From contig NZ_LMER01000020.1 of assembly GCF_001426435.1 (NCBI RefSeq), positions 273,724 to 337,723 on the forward strand: a DNA stretch of 64,000 bases, in the 5' to 3' direction. Origin of the DNA: Angustibacter sp. Root456. GTDB lineage: Bacteria > Actinomycetota > Actinomycetes > Actinomycetales > Angustibacteraceae. Numbering within the stretch: the stretch's first letter is position 1; every line of letters starts with the position of its first letter. Of this stretch, positions 17,880 through 26,518 are shown one piece after another. The position numbers were made by a program, and so were the translations under genes. Under the pieces are notes generated by a model, which did no database searches, had not been told where the DNA came from, and saw only the letters and a program-made list of their open reading frames with translations.

Positions 17880-18812
17880 TCAGTCGACCAAGTCGCTGTA
17901 GAGGATCGTGGACAGGTAGCGCTCGCCGAAGCTGGGGATCACCACGACGATCGTCTTGCCGGCGTTCTCGGGCCGCTTCGCGACGTCGACCGCCGCCTTG
18001 AGCGCAGCACCCGACGACAGGCCGACGAGGATGCCCTCCTCCGCCGCGGCGCGACGGGCCCACGTCACCGCGGACTCGGCGTCGACGTCGATCACCTCGT
18101 CGTAGATCGAGGTGTCGAGCACCTCGGGGACGAAGTTGGCGCCCAGGCCCTGGATCTTGTGCGGCCCGGGCTTGCCGCCGGTGAGGATCGGCGACTCGGC
18201 CGGCTCGACGGCGATCATCTGCACCGAGGGCTTCTTCTCCTTCAGCACCTGACCGACGCCGGTGATGGTGCCGCCGGTGCCGATACCCGCCACGACGACG
18301 TCGACCGCGCCGTCCGTGTCGTCCCAGATCTCGACGGCGGTCGTGCGGCGGTGCACCTCGGGGTTGGCGGCGTTGGCGAACTGGCGCGCGAGAACGGCAC
18401 CGCGCTCGGCGCCGATCTCCTCGGCCTTGGCGACCGCGCCGCTCATGCCCTCGCTGCCCGGTGTGAGCACGAGCTCGGCCCCGAACGCGCGAAGCAGGGC
18501 ACGCCGCTCCTTGCTCATGGTGTCGGGCATGGTGAGCACGACCTTGTAGCCGCGTGCGGCACCGACCATGGCGAGGGCGATGCCCGTGTTGCCGCTGGTG
18601 GCCTCGACGACGGTGCCGCCCGGCTTGAGCTCCCCGGACGCCTCGGCTGCCTCGATGATCGAGACGCCGATGCGGTCCTTGACGCTGTTGGCGGGGTTGT
18701 AGAACTCGAGCTTGGCGAGCACGGTGGCGCCGGCGCCCTCGGTGATGCGGTTGAGCCGCACCAGGGGCGTGTTGCCGACCAGCTTCGTGACGTCGTCGTA
18801 GATGCGGCTCAC
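17880..18812 (-). CDS. cysK: cysteine synthase A (O-acetylserine sulfhydrylase)
   Basis: A PLP enzyme of 310 residues that makes cysteine from O-acetylserine and sulfide. The PLP lysine lies in [11 protein letters not shown] (about 42), followed by the [10 protein letters not shown] loop, the phosphate-binding [12 protein letters not shown] and the VGLSSGAA motif. GTG 18812 is chosen because AAGGTGAG lies seven bases upstream; GTG 18824 is an alternative. Upstream, in the same frame without a stop, an ATG-initiated stretch encodes ACTGCS followed by a 7-bp hairpin (18862-18882), which could be a cysteine-sensing leader. Confidence 0.95.
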   Translation of the reverse strand: MSRIYDDVTKLVGNTPLVRLNRITEGAGATVLAKLEFYNPANSVKDRIGVSIIEAAEASGELKPGGTVVEATSGNTGIALAMVGAARGYKVVLTMPDTMSKERRALLRAFGAELVLTPGSEGMSGAVAKAEEIGAERGAVLARQFANAANPEVHRRTTAVEIWDDTDGAVDVVVAGIGTGGTITGVGQVLKEKKPSVQMIAVEPAESPILTGGKPGPHKIQGLGANFVPEVLDTSIYDEVIDVDAESAVTWARRAAAEEGILVGLSSGAALKAAVDVAKRPENAGKTIVVVIPSFGERYLSTILYSDLVD

Positions 18813-18997
18813 AGCGGTGCTCACCTTCGAGGTCTCGGCCCGGGTCAACGGGACGGTCGCGAGGACGGCGGTGCTCGCCGTCCGCCTCAGGGAACACCCG
18901 GTGCAGGCCTCGATCATCCCCTCGACGCGATCCGTCCACATGTCGAGACGCCCTGCCGCGTGATGATGCGCCCCAGCGCCGACGGCGACCGGGGACG

Positions 18998-19057
18998 CGC
19001 CAGCGCCCCGTGACCTGGAGAGGTCACGGGGCGCTGGCGTGCATGATCACGCCCGGG
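18998..19057 (-). terminator. perfect 19-bp hairpin with family A repeat
   Basis: CGCCAGCGCCCCGTGACCT (18998-19016) and its exact complement (19021-19039) enclose a 4-base loop GGAG. The right arm continues into the family A sequence GCTGGCGTGCATGATCAC (19033-19050). It lies just past the last conservon gene on the minus strand and before cysK, so it probably ends the conservon transcript. There is no T-run. Confidence 0.65.
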
Positions 19058-19070
19058 AGTGCGGGTCGGG

Positions 19071-19709
19071 TCAGGCGCCGGTGAGCCGCTGCATCGCCAG
19101 CTGGACGACGGAGATGAGCGCCTGCTTGGTCGCCGCCCGAGCGCGGGCGTCGGTGTAGAGCATCGGCACGTGCGCCGAGATCGCGAGCGCCTCGCGGACG
19201 TCCTCGAGCTGGTGGCGCGCTACGCCGTCGAAGCAGTTGACCGCGACGACGAACGGGATCTGCCGAGCCTCGAAGTAGTCGACGGCCGGGAAGCACTGGT
19301 CGAGCCGGTCGGTGTCGACGAGCACGACGGCGCCGATCGCGCCCTTGACCAGGTCGTCCCACATGAACAGGAAGCGGTCCTGGCCCGGCGTGCCGAACAG
19401 GTAGAGCCACAGGTTGCCCGGGAGCGAGATGCGCCCGAAGTCCATGGCCACGGTGGTCGAGGTCTTGCGGTCGGTCACGCCGCCGGCGTCGTCGACGCCC
19501 ACGGAGTGCTCGGTCATGGCCGCCTCGGTGCGCAGCGGCTCGATGTCCGAGAGGGACCCGATGAAGGTCGTCTTGCCGACGGCGAAGCCGCCCGCGACGA
19601 CGATCTTGACGACGGTGGGAGGGCCGTCGGGAGCGCCCGCGGCAGTGGGCGTACCCGGGGCTCCTGCAGGCGTGCCCTGCGGGGCGACGTCAGAGCGAGG
19701 AAATGCCAT
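19071..19709 (-). CDS. cvnD: conservon GTPase (CvnD-like)
   Basis: A 212-residue small GTPase-like protein. After a Pro/Ala-rich N-terminus (about 1-30) come the P-loop GGFAVGKTT (about 40), DFGRISL, the switch-type GTPGQDRF and NCFD in place of NKxD. In Streptomyces such proteins form conservons with a sensor kinase-like protein, a Roadblock protein and a DUF742 protein at the membrane. ATG 19709 has GGAGAG eight bases upstream and overlaps the DUF742 gene; a GTG three codons upstream is less likely. Confidence 0.92.
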   Translation of the reverse strand: MAFPRSDVAPQGTPAGAPGTPTAAGAPDGPPTVVKIVVAGGFAVGKTTFIGSLSDIEPLRTEAAMTEHSVGVDDAGGVTDRKTSTTVAMDFGRISLPGNLWLYLFGTPGQDRFLFMWDDLVKGAIGAVVLVDTDRLDQCFPAVDYFEARQIPFVVAVNCFDGVARHQLEDVREALAISAHVPMLYTDARARAATKQALISVVQLAMQRLTGA

Positions 19710-20100
19710 TGAGAACACTCTCCAGGACGCTGAGGCTGGTTGCCGGGGCTGAGGTGGCCGAGACCGATCCGGTCCCGTGGATCCGGAGCTGGCCGGAGTC
19801 GGCGAGGTCGCTCACGAGCACCCGCATGATGCCGACGGGGAGGTGGACGTGAGCCGAGAGCTCCGCCACAGACAGGTACTGCTCACTGGTCAGCTCGAGG
19901 ATCTTGCGACGCTCGGGCGTCAGGCCGACCTGGTCGGGGCTGGCCAGACCCTGCACGAGGGTCTCGACGGGCAGCGGCTCGTTGGTGGTCGTCCGCGTGC
20001 GTCCGCCGGTGACGGCGTACGGGCGGACGGCGTAGGTCAGGTCGTCCGCCTCGTCCTCTTCCAGGTCTGCTGGGAAGTCGAGGGGGTCCACCGGGATCAC
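19690..20100 (-). CDS. cvnC: DUF742 protein (conservon CvnC-like)
   Basis: A 136-residue protein with the family core YAVTGGRT near 28-35 and a winged-helix-like C-terminal half (ILELTSEQYLSVAELSAHVH, GIMRVLVSDLADSGQL). The GTG start overlaps the stop of the Roadblock gene, and the 3' end overlaps the GTPase gene by 20 bp. It is known only as a component of conservons, perhaps linking the signalling complex to DNA or to partner proteins. Confidence 0.92.
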   Translation of the reverse strand: MIPVDPLDFPADLEEDEADDLTYAVRPYAVTGGRTRTTTNEPLPVETLVQGLASPDQVGLTPERRKILELTSEQYLSVAELSAHVHLPVGIMRVLVSDLADSGQLRIHGTGSVSATSAPATSLSVLESVLNGISSL

Positions 20101-20549
20101 CCGTTGGCCCCGGCCCGCACCGCGCCGGCGACGGGGAGGCGCGAGCGCATCTCCGACACCAGCTGCGGGGTGAGCGTCGCCTCGGTGCGGCTCACCAGCA
20201 GGGCCATCTCGTAACCGATCAGACCGACGTCGCAGGTGGCGTCGGCCATGACCGACAGCACCGAACCGTCGCTGATGCTCATGGTGAACAGGAACAGGGT
20301 GTCCATCTCGACGATGGACTGCCGCACCTCACCGCAGCGCAGCTGTCGAGCCGCCCCGCGGGTGAGGCTGGACATGCCCGACACGATCGCCGCCAGCTGG
20401 TCGCCGCTGGTGCGGTCGAGGTCGTCGGACATCGCCATGAGCAGCCCGTCGGCGGACACGACGAGCGTGTGCCGGACGCCGGGCACGCTCTTCACGAAGT
20501 TGTCGAGGAGCCAGCTGAAGTTGGCTGCCTCGGTGCTCATCGTCGTCAC
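20097..20549 (-). CDS. cvnB: Roadblock/LC7-domain protein (conservon CvnB-like)
   Basis: A 150-residue Roadblock/LC7 protein. Family blocks are FSWLLDNFVKSVPGVRHTLV, SADGLLMAMS and DQLAAIVSGMSSLTRGAA. Roadblock proteins act as partners or activating factors of small GTPases, here the conservon GTPase two genes downstream. GTG 20549 is chosen because GGAGG lies nine bases upstream; the ATG three codons later would also fit. Confidence 0.93.
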   Translation of the reverse strand: MTTMSTEAANFSWLLDNFVKSVPGVRHTLVVSADGLLMAMSDDLDRTSGDQLAAIVSGMSSLTRGAARQLRCGEVRQSIVEMDTLFLFTMSISDGSVLSVMADATCDVGLIGYEMALLVSRTEATLTPQLVSEMRSRLPVAGAVRAGANG

Positions 20550-20663
20550 GGTGGTGGTCCTCCGTCGCATCTGCGGGGTAGTGCTTGGCTGGTTGATCGG
20601 ACTGGGTGGTGCTGGGCTTGAGCGGATCTCGGTGAGGAGTGTCCGCTCGGGCGAGCAGGGGGC

Positions 20664-23600
20664 TCAGGCCTCCGGCTCGTGGTGCTCGGCCGCGGATGCG
20701 GCGGGGGACGTGCGGCCCCGCTCGACGCCGGCGCGGAAGCCGCTCAGCATCGTGCGGACGTCGGCAGCGTTGCGGGCTCCGCGGCGTGCGCCGATCGGCT
20801 CCTCAGGCTGCTGACGCGTGGCCATCTGCCCGGCGGGCGTCGCGAGCGGCGTCCGGCGGGTCAGGCTCGTGGGGGCGGCCGCCTCGACGGCCTGCGGGCT
20901 GTACGACGACAGGGCCGACAGCTCCGACAGGGCCTCCGAGGCCATCGCCGAGCGCTCGCGCAGCGAGGCTGCGGCGGCCAGGGCGGGCAGGGCGGGCGGG
21001 GCGAACGCCGGCTCCGGCGTCGGCGCCTGCTCGGCCACCGGCGGCGGCGCGAACAGCGACGACGGCGCGGCGACCGGCTCACTCGGCTGCGGGGGGGAGC
21101 CGAACAGCGAGCTCGGCGCGGCCTGCACGGGCGCGGGGGTCGCGGGGGGCGCCGGCTGGGCGGGCACCGGGAAGGTGCTCGTCACGGCCGGGACCGGCGT
21201 CGCCGGCACGGGCGGCACGGGCGGCACGAGGGGCACGGGCGGCAGGGGAGCGGGCGCGGGGGCCGTCGACGTCCGCGCCGGCAGTGGCTTGGAGCGGCGC
21301 AGGCGCGAGCGGCCACCGCGCGTGGGCAGGATGTCCATCGCGGGCACGCCCACCGGCGGCAGGGCCGGCACCACGGGCACCGCTTCGGCCGCTGGCTGCT
21401 CGTCGGCGACGACCGGCTGGACGGCGGTCTCGGCGTCGGTCTCGGCGTCGGTCTCGGCGGCGCCGTCAGCGTGCGAGGTCGCGTCCGCGGTCTCGCGGGC
21501 GAGCTCGGCGAGCGTCGAGCGGGCGGCGCCGGGGTCGGCCACCGCGGCGGTCGGCTCGAAAGTCGGCTGCGCCTCGAAGGTCGGCTCGAAAGTCGGCTCC
21601 GCCTCGAAGGTCGGCTCGAAAGTCGGCTCCGCCTCGAAAGTCGGCTCGAAAGTCGGCTCCGCCTCGAAGGTCGGCTCGAAGGTCGGCTCGGCGTCGACCA
21701 GGGTCAGGTGCGACTCCGGGGCCAGCCCCGGGATCTCCTGCAGCTCATCCTCGATGACCGCGACGGGCTCGACGGACTCGACGGACTCGACCGACTCGAC
21801 CGACTCGACCGACTCGGCGACCTGCCAGTCGTCGTCCAGCGGGCTGGGGGCGGGCTGGGCGCGCGTCGGCAGCGCGGGGGTCGACTCCTCGAGCACCGGC
21901 ACGAAGGCCGGCCCCTCCGAGGCGTCGTCGAGAGCCGCCGGGGTCGCGTCGCCGAAGGAAGGCGGCGGCACGGAGCCGACGGTCTCCTCGACGTCGCGAC
22001 GCGAGCGGAAGTTGCTGAAGATGCCGCCACGCGGGCCCTCCGGAGCCGCGGGGGCCGGAGGGTGCGGGGCCGCGGGCGCCGCACTGTCACGGACGCGCTT
22101 GGGCAGCGACGCGCCGTCCGCGCTGTCGCCGTCGGCGGGCGCCGGCAGCACAGGCACGCGGGGCTCGACCCGCGCGGTGACCGTCTCGGTCGCCGTCTCG
22201 GTCGCGGTCTCGGTCGCGGTCTCGGTCGCCGTCTCGGTCGCCGCGGCGGGCGCCTCGTTCGCGGGGACGTCGGCGGCCTGGCCACGGCGCGGCAGTCCGG
22301 ACGCCGCCTCGCTCGGGACCACGGGCACGACGGGCGGGGCGATGCCGGCCGGGGAGACGGTGGAGTCCACGGACGTCTGCGCGTCGCTGGACGCCGCCTC
22401 GCCCGACGGCGTGGCCTCGACGCTCGTCTCGACCGGCGCCGCGTCGATCTCGACGGCGGGCAGGTCGGCGACGGTGCCGGCGACGAACAGCGCCGGCGGC
22501 AGGTCGATGGTGACGACCGTGCCCTGGGTGCGGCCCGGACGCAGCGCGACCGTGGCGTCCAGGCGGCGCGCGAGGCGCCCGACGACGTAGAAGCCGAGGC
22601 GCTGCGAGCCGACCACCTCGGTGGCGGGCGGGGCGGCGATGCGCTGGTTGGCCTCGGTGATCTCGTCCCAGGTCATGCCCAGGCCGAGGTCGGTGATCGT
22701 GATGCGCACGCCGGAGCTGCTGAAGGCGGTCGAGGTGACCACGCGGGTGTCGGGGTTGGAGAACTGCGTCGCGTTCTCGAGCAGCTCGGCGATCATGTGC
22801 GCGGTGGTCAGGGCGACGTGACCCACCATGGGCGGGTCGGCCTGCAGCGCGAGGTCGACGCGGTCGTACCGCTCGATCTCGGAGACGGCGGTGCGGATCA
22901 CGTCCGACAGCGGCATCGGACGGCGCAGGCGGCGTCCGGCGTCGATGCCGGCGAGGACGATCAGCGACTCGGCGTTACGACGCATCCGCGTCGCGAGGTG
23001 GTCGAGGCGGAACAGGTTGTCGAGGGTGTCGGGGTTCTCCTCGGTGCGCTCCAGCTGGTCGATGAACGACAGCTGGCGCGAGAGCAGGACGTGGTTGCGG
23101 CGGGCGACGTTGACGAACATCTCGGCGATCGAGGCGCGCAGGGCGGCCTGCTCCTCGGCGACGCGGACGGTCGTGTCGTTCACGTTCTTGAACGCGAGGG
23201 CGAGCTGGCCCACCTCGTCGCGGGAGTTGACCTCGATCTCGGGCATCTGCACGCCGGGGCCCTCGCCCGGCGTCGCCATGCGCTCCACCATCTTCGGGAG
23301 CTCCTCGGCGACCTCACCGGCGGTGACGGTCAGCCGGCGCAGGGGGCGGGTCATGGCGCGGGCGAGCACCAGGCCGAGGCCGACGAGCAGGGCCACGAGA
23401 GCCAGACCGGCGGCCAGCAGCACCACGGCCTGGCGGCGGGCGTCGGCCGACGACGCGGCAGCGAACTTCGCGGTGGTGGCGGCCAGCGGCTCGAGCTGCT
23501 GGCGGATCGCGTTGACCCGGGCGGTCGCGGACTTGATCCAGGCGCCCTGGCTCGTCGCGGGCTTGGTGCCGCTGAGGCTGGCGACGATGTCGAGGCGCTG

Positions 23601-24362
23601 CGAGGTGAACGCGGCGCGCTCGTCGATCGGCTGGTAGAGCGCCGCGTCGAGCGCGTCGGCCTGCGCCTTGGTGGCGTTCAGGCGGAACTGCTGCACGGCC
23701 TCGTTCTGCAGACCCTGCAGCGACGACAGCTGGACGGCGCTCTGCGGGTCGGCGCCACCGGCGGCGATCACGGCGGCGCCGATCTCAGCCTCCTGGCTGG
23801 CCAGCTCGACGAGGTTCGCGAGGTTGGAGTAGGCGGCGAGGCTGCGACCGATCTGGCGGTTGGAGAGGGAGTCACCGATGCGCTGCGGCAGCGCGACGTC
23901 GAGGGCGATCATCGCGTCGTAGCGCGCGGCGACCTGGTCGGCCTGGGCGTGACCCGACGCGATGTCGGCCCGCACCTCGGGCAGCTTGTTGTGGGCGGCC
24001 TCCGACGCCGCCACGGCGGCGACGGCCTCGTTCGACAGCGAGCTCAGGTCGAGGCTGTTGACGAAGTTGCGGGTCTCGAGGAGCGCGACGTTGGTCGCCT
24101 CCTGGGCGAGCGTGAACTCGTTGACCTTGTTGCCGTTGGCGGTGCCGTTCACCATCTGCAGCGCGAGGCTGCGCTCCTGGTGCAGGCGCAGCACGAGGTC
24201 ACCGAGGCCGTTCGCGCCGCTGGCGAGCCGCTCGACCTTGGCGGCCTGGCCCGCTCGGGCGAAACCGGCGGTCGCCACGACGGCGGCACCGATCATGAGG
24301 ACCACGATGGGCAGCGCCAGGACCGCAAGCAGCTTGGTCCTGATCCCTCGGTTACGCAGCAT
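20664..24362 (-). CDS. cvnA: nitrate/nitrite-sensor-like histidine kinase with long repetitive tail (CvnA-like)
   Basis: A 1232-residue membrane sensor heading the conservon. It has a first membrane helix (about 11-33), an extracellular nitrate/nitrite-sensor-like helical domain, a second helix (about 313-338), HAMP, a dimerisation-like helix pair with FVNVARRNHVLLSRQLSF and an ATPase domain (about 490-620; ELLENATQFSNPDT, DLGLGM). The last 600 residues are low-complexity and Pro/Ala/Glu-rich, with tandem repeats of a 10-residue EPTFEPTFEA unit, VES, TATE and DAET. Such tails are common in this family, but this one is long. ATG 24362 follows AGGGAAGGG. The gap to the next gene is 94 bp. Confidence 0.92.
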   Translation of the reverse strand: MLRNRGIRTKLLAVLALPIVVLMIGAAVVATAGFARAGQAAKVERLASGANGLGDLVLRLHQERSLALQMVNGTANGNKVNEFTLAQEATNVALLETRNFVNSLDLSSLSNEAVAAVAASEAAHNKLPEVRADIASGHAQADQVAARYDAMIALDVALPQRIGDSLSNRQIGRSLAAYSNLANLVELASQEAEIGAAVIAAGGADPQSAVQLSSLQGLQNEAVQQFRLNATKAQADALDAALYQPIDERAAFTSQRLDIVASLSGTKPATSQGAWIKSATARVNAIRQQLEPLAATTAKFAAASSADARRQAVVLLAAGLALVALLVGLGLVLARAMTRPLRRLTVTAGEVAEELPKMVERMATPGEGPGVQMPEIEVNSRDEVGQLALAFKNVNDTTVRVAEEQAALRASIAEMFVNVARRNHVLLSRQLSFIDQLERTEENPDTLDNLFRLDHLATRMRRNAESLIVLAGIDAGRRLRRPMPLSDVIRTAVSEIERYDRVDLALQADPPMVGHVALTTAHMIAELLENATQFSNPDTRVVTSTAFSSSGVRITITDLGLGMTWDEITEANQRIAAPPATEVVGSQRLGFYVVGRLARRLDATVALRPGRTQGTVVTIDLPPALFVAGTVADLPAVEIDAAPVETSVEATPSGEAASSDAQTSVDSTVSPAGIAPPVVPVVPSEAASGLPRRGQAADVPANEAPAAATETATETATETATETATETVTARVEPRVPVLPAPADGDSADGASLPKRVRDSAAPAAPHPPAPAAPEGPRGGIFSNFRSRRDVEETVGSVPPPSFGDATPAALDDASEGPAFVPVLEESTPALPTRAQPAPSPLDDDWQVAESVESVESVESVESVEPVAVIEDELQEIPGLAPESHLTLVDAEPTFEPTFEAEPTFEPTFEAEPTFEPTFEAEPTFEPTFEAQPTFEPTAAVADPGAARSTLAELARETADATSHADGAAETDAETDAETAVQPVVADEQPAAEAVPVVPALPPVGVPAMDILPTRGGRSRLRRSKPLPARTSTAPAPAPLPPVPLVPPVPPVPATPVPAVTSTFPVPAQPAPPATPAPVQAAPSSLFGSPPQPSEPVAAPSSLFAPPPVAEQAPTPEPAFAPPALPALAAAASLRERSAMASEALSELSALSSYSPQAVEAAAPTSLTRRTPLATPAGQMATRQQPEEPIGARRGARNAADVRTMLSGFRAGVERGRTSPAASAAEHHEPEA
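21551..21690. repeat. in-frame 30-bp tandem repeat in the kinase tail
   Basis: About 4.7 copies of a 30-bp unit, each copy encoding ten residues with two PTFE motifs. Copies differ by one or two bases, so they arose recently or are homogenised. Confidence 0.85.
21765..21815. repeat. in-frame 9-bp tandem repeat in the kinase tail
   Basis: Six near-identical copies of GACTCGACC/G, coding for repeated Val-Glu-Ser. As a multiple of three the unit can expand or contract without shifting the frame. Confidence 0.8.
22181..22240. repeat. in-frame 12-bp tandem repeat in the kinase tail
   Basis: Five copies of a 12-bp CCGTCTCGGTCG-type unit coding for Thr-Ala-Thr-Glu repeats in the disordered tail. 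Confidence 0.8.
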
Positions 24363-24545
24363 GGTGCCCTTCCCTCTGTCGCCGGTCAGAGCCTCTTCGG
24401 CGCCGCCGGAGTCGAGATTGAACGCGCAACGGTGGGCGTTCACCCGTTCGGGTCAGTCGCGGCGTGTCATCCACGGTCCGCACTGCTTCATCGGTAAGGG
24501 ACGGCTCGACCTGTAGGGAGGGGCGCAGCCCGAGGCCGGGACGTC

Positions 24546-24557
24546 GATACTGGGCGG
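24546..24557 (+). promoter_or_regulatory. -10 hexamer GATACT of a probable leaderless transcript
   Basis: GATACT at 24546-24551 ends six bases before ATG 24558, with no ribosome site between. The rest of the 195-bp divergent region towards the conservon kinase shows no other clear signal. Confidence 0.5.
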
Positions 24558-25190
24558 ATGCTGCACCAGGTCGTGGTCCTCGCCGGCGGTGCCTCGCGGC
24601 GTCTCGGCCACGACAAGATCGTGGCCGCGCTGGCCGACGGCACGGTGCTCGACGCGTTGCTGGACGCGCTCGACCAGCGGTTACCCGGCACGCCCGTCGT
24701 GTGCGTGGGTCCGCCCCGGCCCACCCGGCGTCAGGTGACGTGGCTGATCGAGGACCCGCCGGGCGGTGGCCCGGTGGCGGGCCTCGCCCGGGCGCTCGAC
24801 GACGTGCCGGACGGCGCGTGGCTGGCGGTCGTGGCGGGTGACCAGCCGTTCGCCGGGCCCGCGATGGGTCTGCTGGCGCGCGAGGCCGCAGTGGCGCCGC
24901 TCGACGTCGACGCCGTGCTCGCACTCGACGGCGGCCGCCCCCAACCGCTGCTGGCCGCCTACCGCGCCGGCCCGCTGCGCGCCGCGATCGGCGACGACCG
25001 CGCCGACCGCTCGGTGCGCTCGGTGGTGCGCGCCCTGCGCGTGCGTGAGGTGCAGGTACCGGAGGGGTCCGCCTTCGACGTCGACACCACGGCCGACCTC
25101 GAGCGAGCGCGGGCGCGGGCCCGGGGCGGCGTCACGCAGGAGCGGGAGCCGGCTCAGGTGAAGCCGCCCCCGCCGAGCCGAACGTCGTGA
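24558..25190 (+). CDS. MobA-like nucleotidyltransferase
   Basis: A 210-residue protein with the signature VVLAGGASRRLGHDK at the N-terminus, GGGPVAGLARAL and the acidic metal site VVAGDQPF. This is the pattern of MobA, which attaches GMP to molybdopterin, and of related NTP transferases. The lysine and both acidic sites are present, so it is probably active. No other molybdenum cofactor gene is nearby, so the exact substrate is open. The last 59 bp overlap the convergent MFS gene. Confidence 0.85.
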   Translation: MLHQVVVLAGGASRRLGHDKIVAALADGTVLDALLDALDQRLPGTPVVCVGPPRPTRRQVTWLIEDPPGGGPVAGLARALDDVPDGAWLAVVAGDQPFAGPAMGLLAREAAVAPLDVDAVLALDGGRPQPLLAAYRAGPLRAAIGDDRADRSVRSVVRALRVREVQVPEGSAFDVDTTADLERARARARGGVTQEREPAQVKPPPPSRTS

Positions 25191-26364
25191 CGCCGGGCAC
25201 GAGGAACACCGCGTAGGTGCTGATGAGCATCACCGCAGCAGCCACGACGGCGAGCGGGCCGACGCCCACGGCCGCCGCGACGGCGGGTGTCACCGCGAGC
25301 GCGATGGGCTCCAGGCCGAAGGTGGCGAGGCTCTCGAGGCTGAACACGCGCCCCTGGACGGCGGGCGGGAACTCGGTCTGCAGGGCGCTGAACCACAGCA
25401 CCGAGAACCAGCCGATCCCCACCCAGCTCACGAGGTTCACCGCACAGAAGGCGATCAGCGGCAGGTCGACGACCAGCACGAGGGGCAGCAAGCAGCAGGG
25501 CGCGAGCGCGTTCATGGCCGACAGGCCGGGGCGGCGGGGCGACGTGCGGGCGACGAGGGCCGAGCCGATCACGCTGCCCACGAAGCCCGACGTCATGAAC
25601 CAGCCGTAGGCGCTGCTGCCGTAGCGGTCCAGGGCCACCACGGGGATCAGCGCGAAGGCGGGTGCGAACAGGCACAGCACCTGCAGGGTGCCCTGCAGCA
25701 TCACCACCGCGGCCCAGGGGCGACGTCGCACCTCGGTGACGCCGTCACGTGCCTCGTGCAGCACCCGGCGCAGCCCGCCGCCCGGCGTCCGCTCGCTCAC
25801 CGGCGGCAGACGCAGCCACAGCAGGGTGAGGAGACTGGCCACGAAGGTGCCCAGGTCGACGAGGATCGCGTGGCGCGCATCCCACACGGCGACGAGGACG
25901 CCACCGAGCGCCGTACCGGCTCCCAAGCCGAGGCGCATCGTGGCGGTGTCGAGCGCGTTGGCGCGGCGCAGGTCGTCGGCGCCGACGAGCTGTGGGAGGG
26001 CGGCGCGGTGGGCGGGCTGGTGCAGGGCGACCCCCGCACCGACCAGTGCGCTCGCGAGCAGCAGCAGGGGCAGCGGGCCGGAGCGCGCGAGCAGCAGTAG
26101 GCCGACGACGCCGGCACCGCGCGACACGTCGGCGAGGGCCATGACCGCGGTGCGTGAGTAACGGTCGACGAGCACCCCGCTGCCCAGCAGGAGCACGGCC
26201 ATGGTCGCCGACTCGGCTGCCAGCACCAGGCCGTAGACCTCGCCTCCGCGCGCCGGGATGACGAGGGCTGCGACGGCAACGAGGGTGATGCCGTTGCCGA
26301 CCACGCTGGTGGCCTGGCTCAGCCAGAACGCCCGGAAGCGAGGGTCTCGCAGCAGCTCACGCAC
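25132..26364 (-). CDS. MFS transporter
   Basis: A 410-residue integral membrane protein with about 12 predicted helices. The start RDPRFRAFWLSQATSVVGNG and the loop VDRYSRTAVMALADVSRG are typical of the enterobactin/macrolide-efflux type (MFS_3/EntS-like) exporters. The substrate is unknown. GTG 26364 is the first start codon of the family-like sequence; CACACT lies eight bases upstream as a possible leaderless -10. The Pro/Ala C-terminus overlaps the MobA-like gene. Confidence 0.88.
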   Translation of the reverse strand: MRELLRDPRFRAFWLSQATSVVGNGITLVAVAALVIPARGGEVYGLVLAAESATMAVLLLGSGVLVDRYSRTAVMALADVSRGAGVVGLLLLARSGPLPLLLLASALVGAGVALHQPAHRAALPQLVGADDLRRANALDTATMRLGLGAGTALGGVLVAVWDARHAILVDLGTFVASLLTLLWLRLPPVSERTPGGGLRRVLHEARDGVTEVRRRPWAAVVMLQGTLQVLCLFAPAFALIPVVALDRYGSSAYGWFMTSGFVGSVIGSALVARTSPRRPGLSAMNALAPCCLLPLVLVVDLPLIAFCAVNLVSWVGIGWFSVLWFSALQTEFPPAVQGRVFSLESLATFGLEPIALAVTPAVAAAVGVGPLAVVAAAVMLISTYAVFLVPGVTTFGSAGAASPEPAPAPA

Positions 26365-26424
26365 GAGCGACGAGTGTGCCGCTCGGGCGGTGGCCGCCGC
26401 ACCCGGTTTCCTGGTCGCCGTCCG

Positions 26425-26500
26425 GCAGATACCCGCCTTCTTCCGGTGGTCTCAACCCCGCGGACCCCGTGCTGACCGGAAAGGGGCGGGTATCTGCGGG
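26425..26500. repeat. dispersed inverted repeat, family C, copy 2
   Basis: The left arm GCAGATACCCGCCTTCTTCC begins at 26425. The right arm at about 26475-26497 contains GCGGGTATCTGC. This copy lies between divergent genes and ends seven bases before the -10 hexamer of the quinone reductase, so it cannot act simply as a terminator of converging genes. Confidence 0.8.
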
Positions 26501-26506
26501 CCTCCG

Positions 26507-26518
26507 TAGAGTCGGCGC
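26507..26518 (+). promoter_or_regulatory. -10 hexamer TAGAGT of a probable leaderless transcript
   Basis: TAGAGT at 26507-26512 ends six bases before ATG 26519; no Shine-Dalgarno sequence is visible. Confidence 0.55.

Noticed and set aside
19071..24362. Gliding-motility MglA/MglB system
   Set aside because: The full set with DUF742 and a sensor kinase is the conservon arrangement of actinobacteria, not MglAB.
20679..24497. 1272-codon plus-strand frame opposite the conservon kinase
   Set aside because: It mirrors the kinase repeats as Gly/Arg/Leu strings and has no domain; the minus-strand gene is clearly real.
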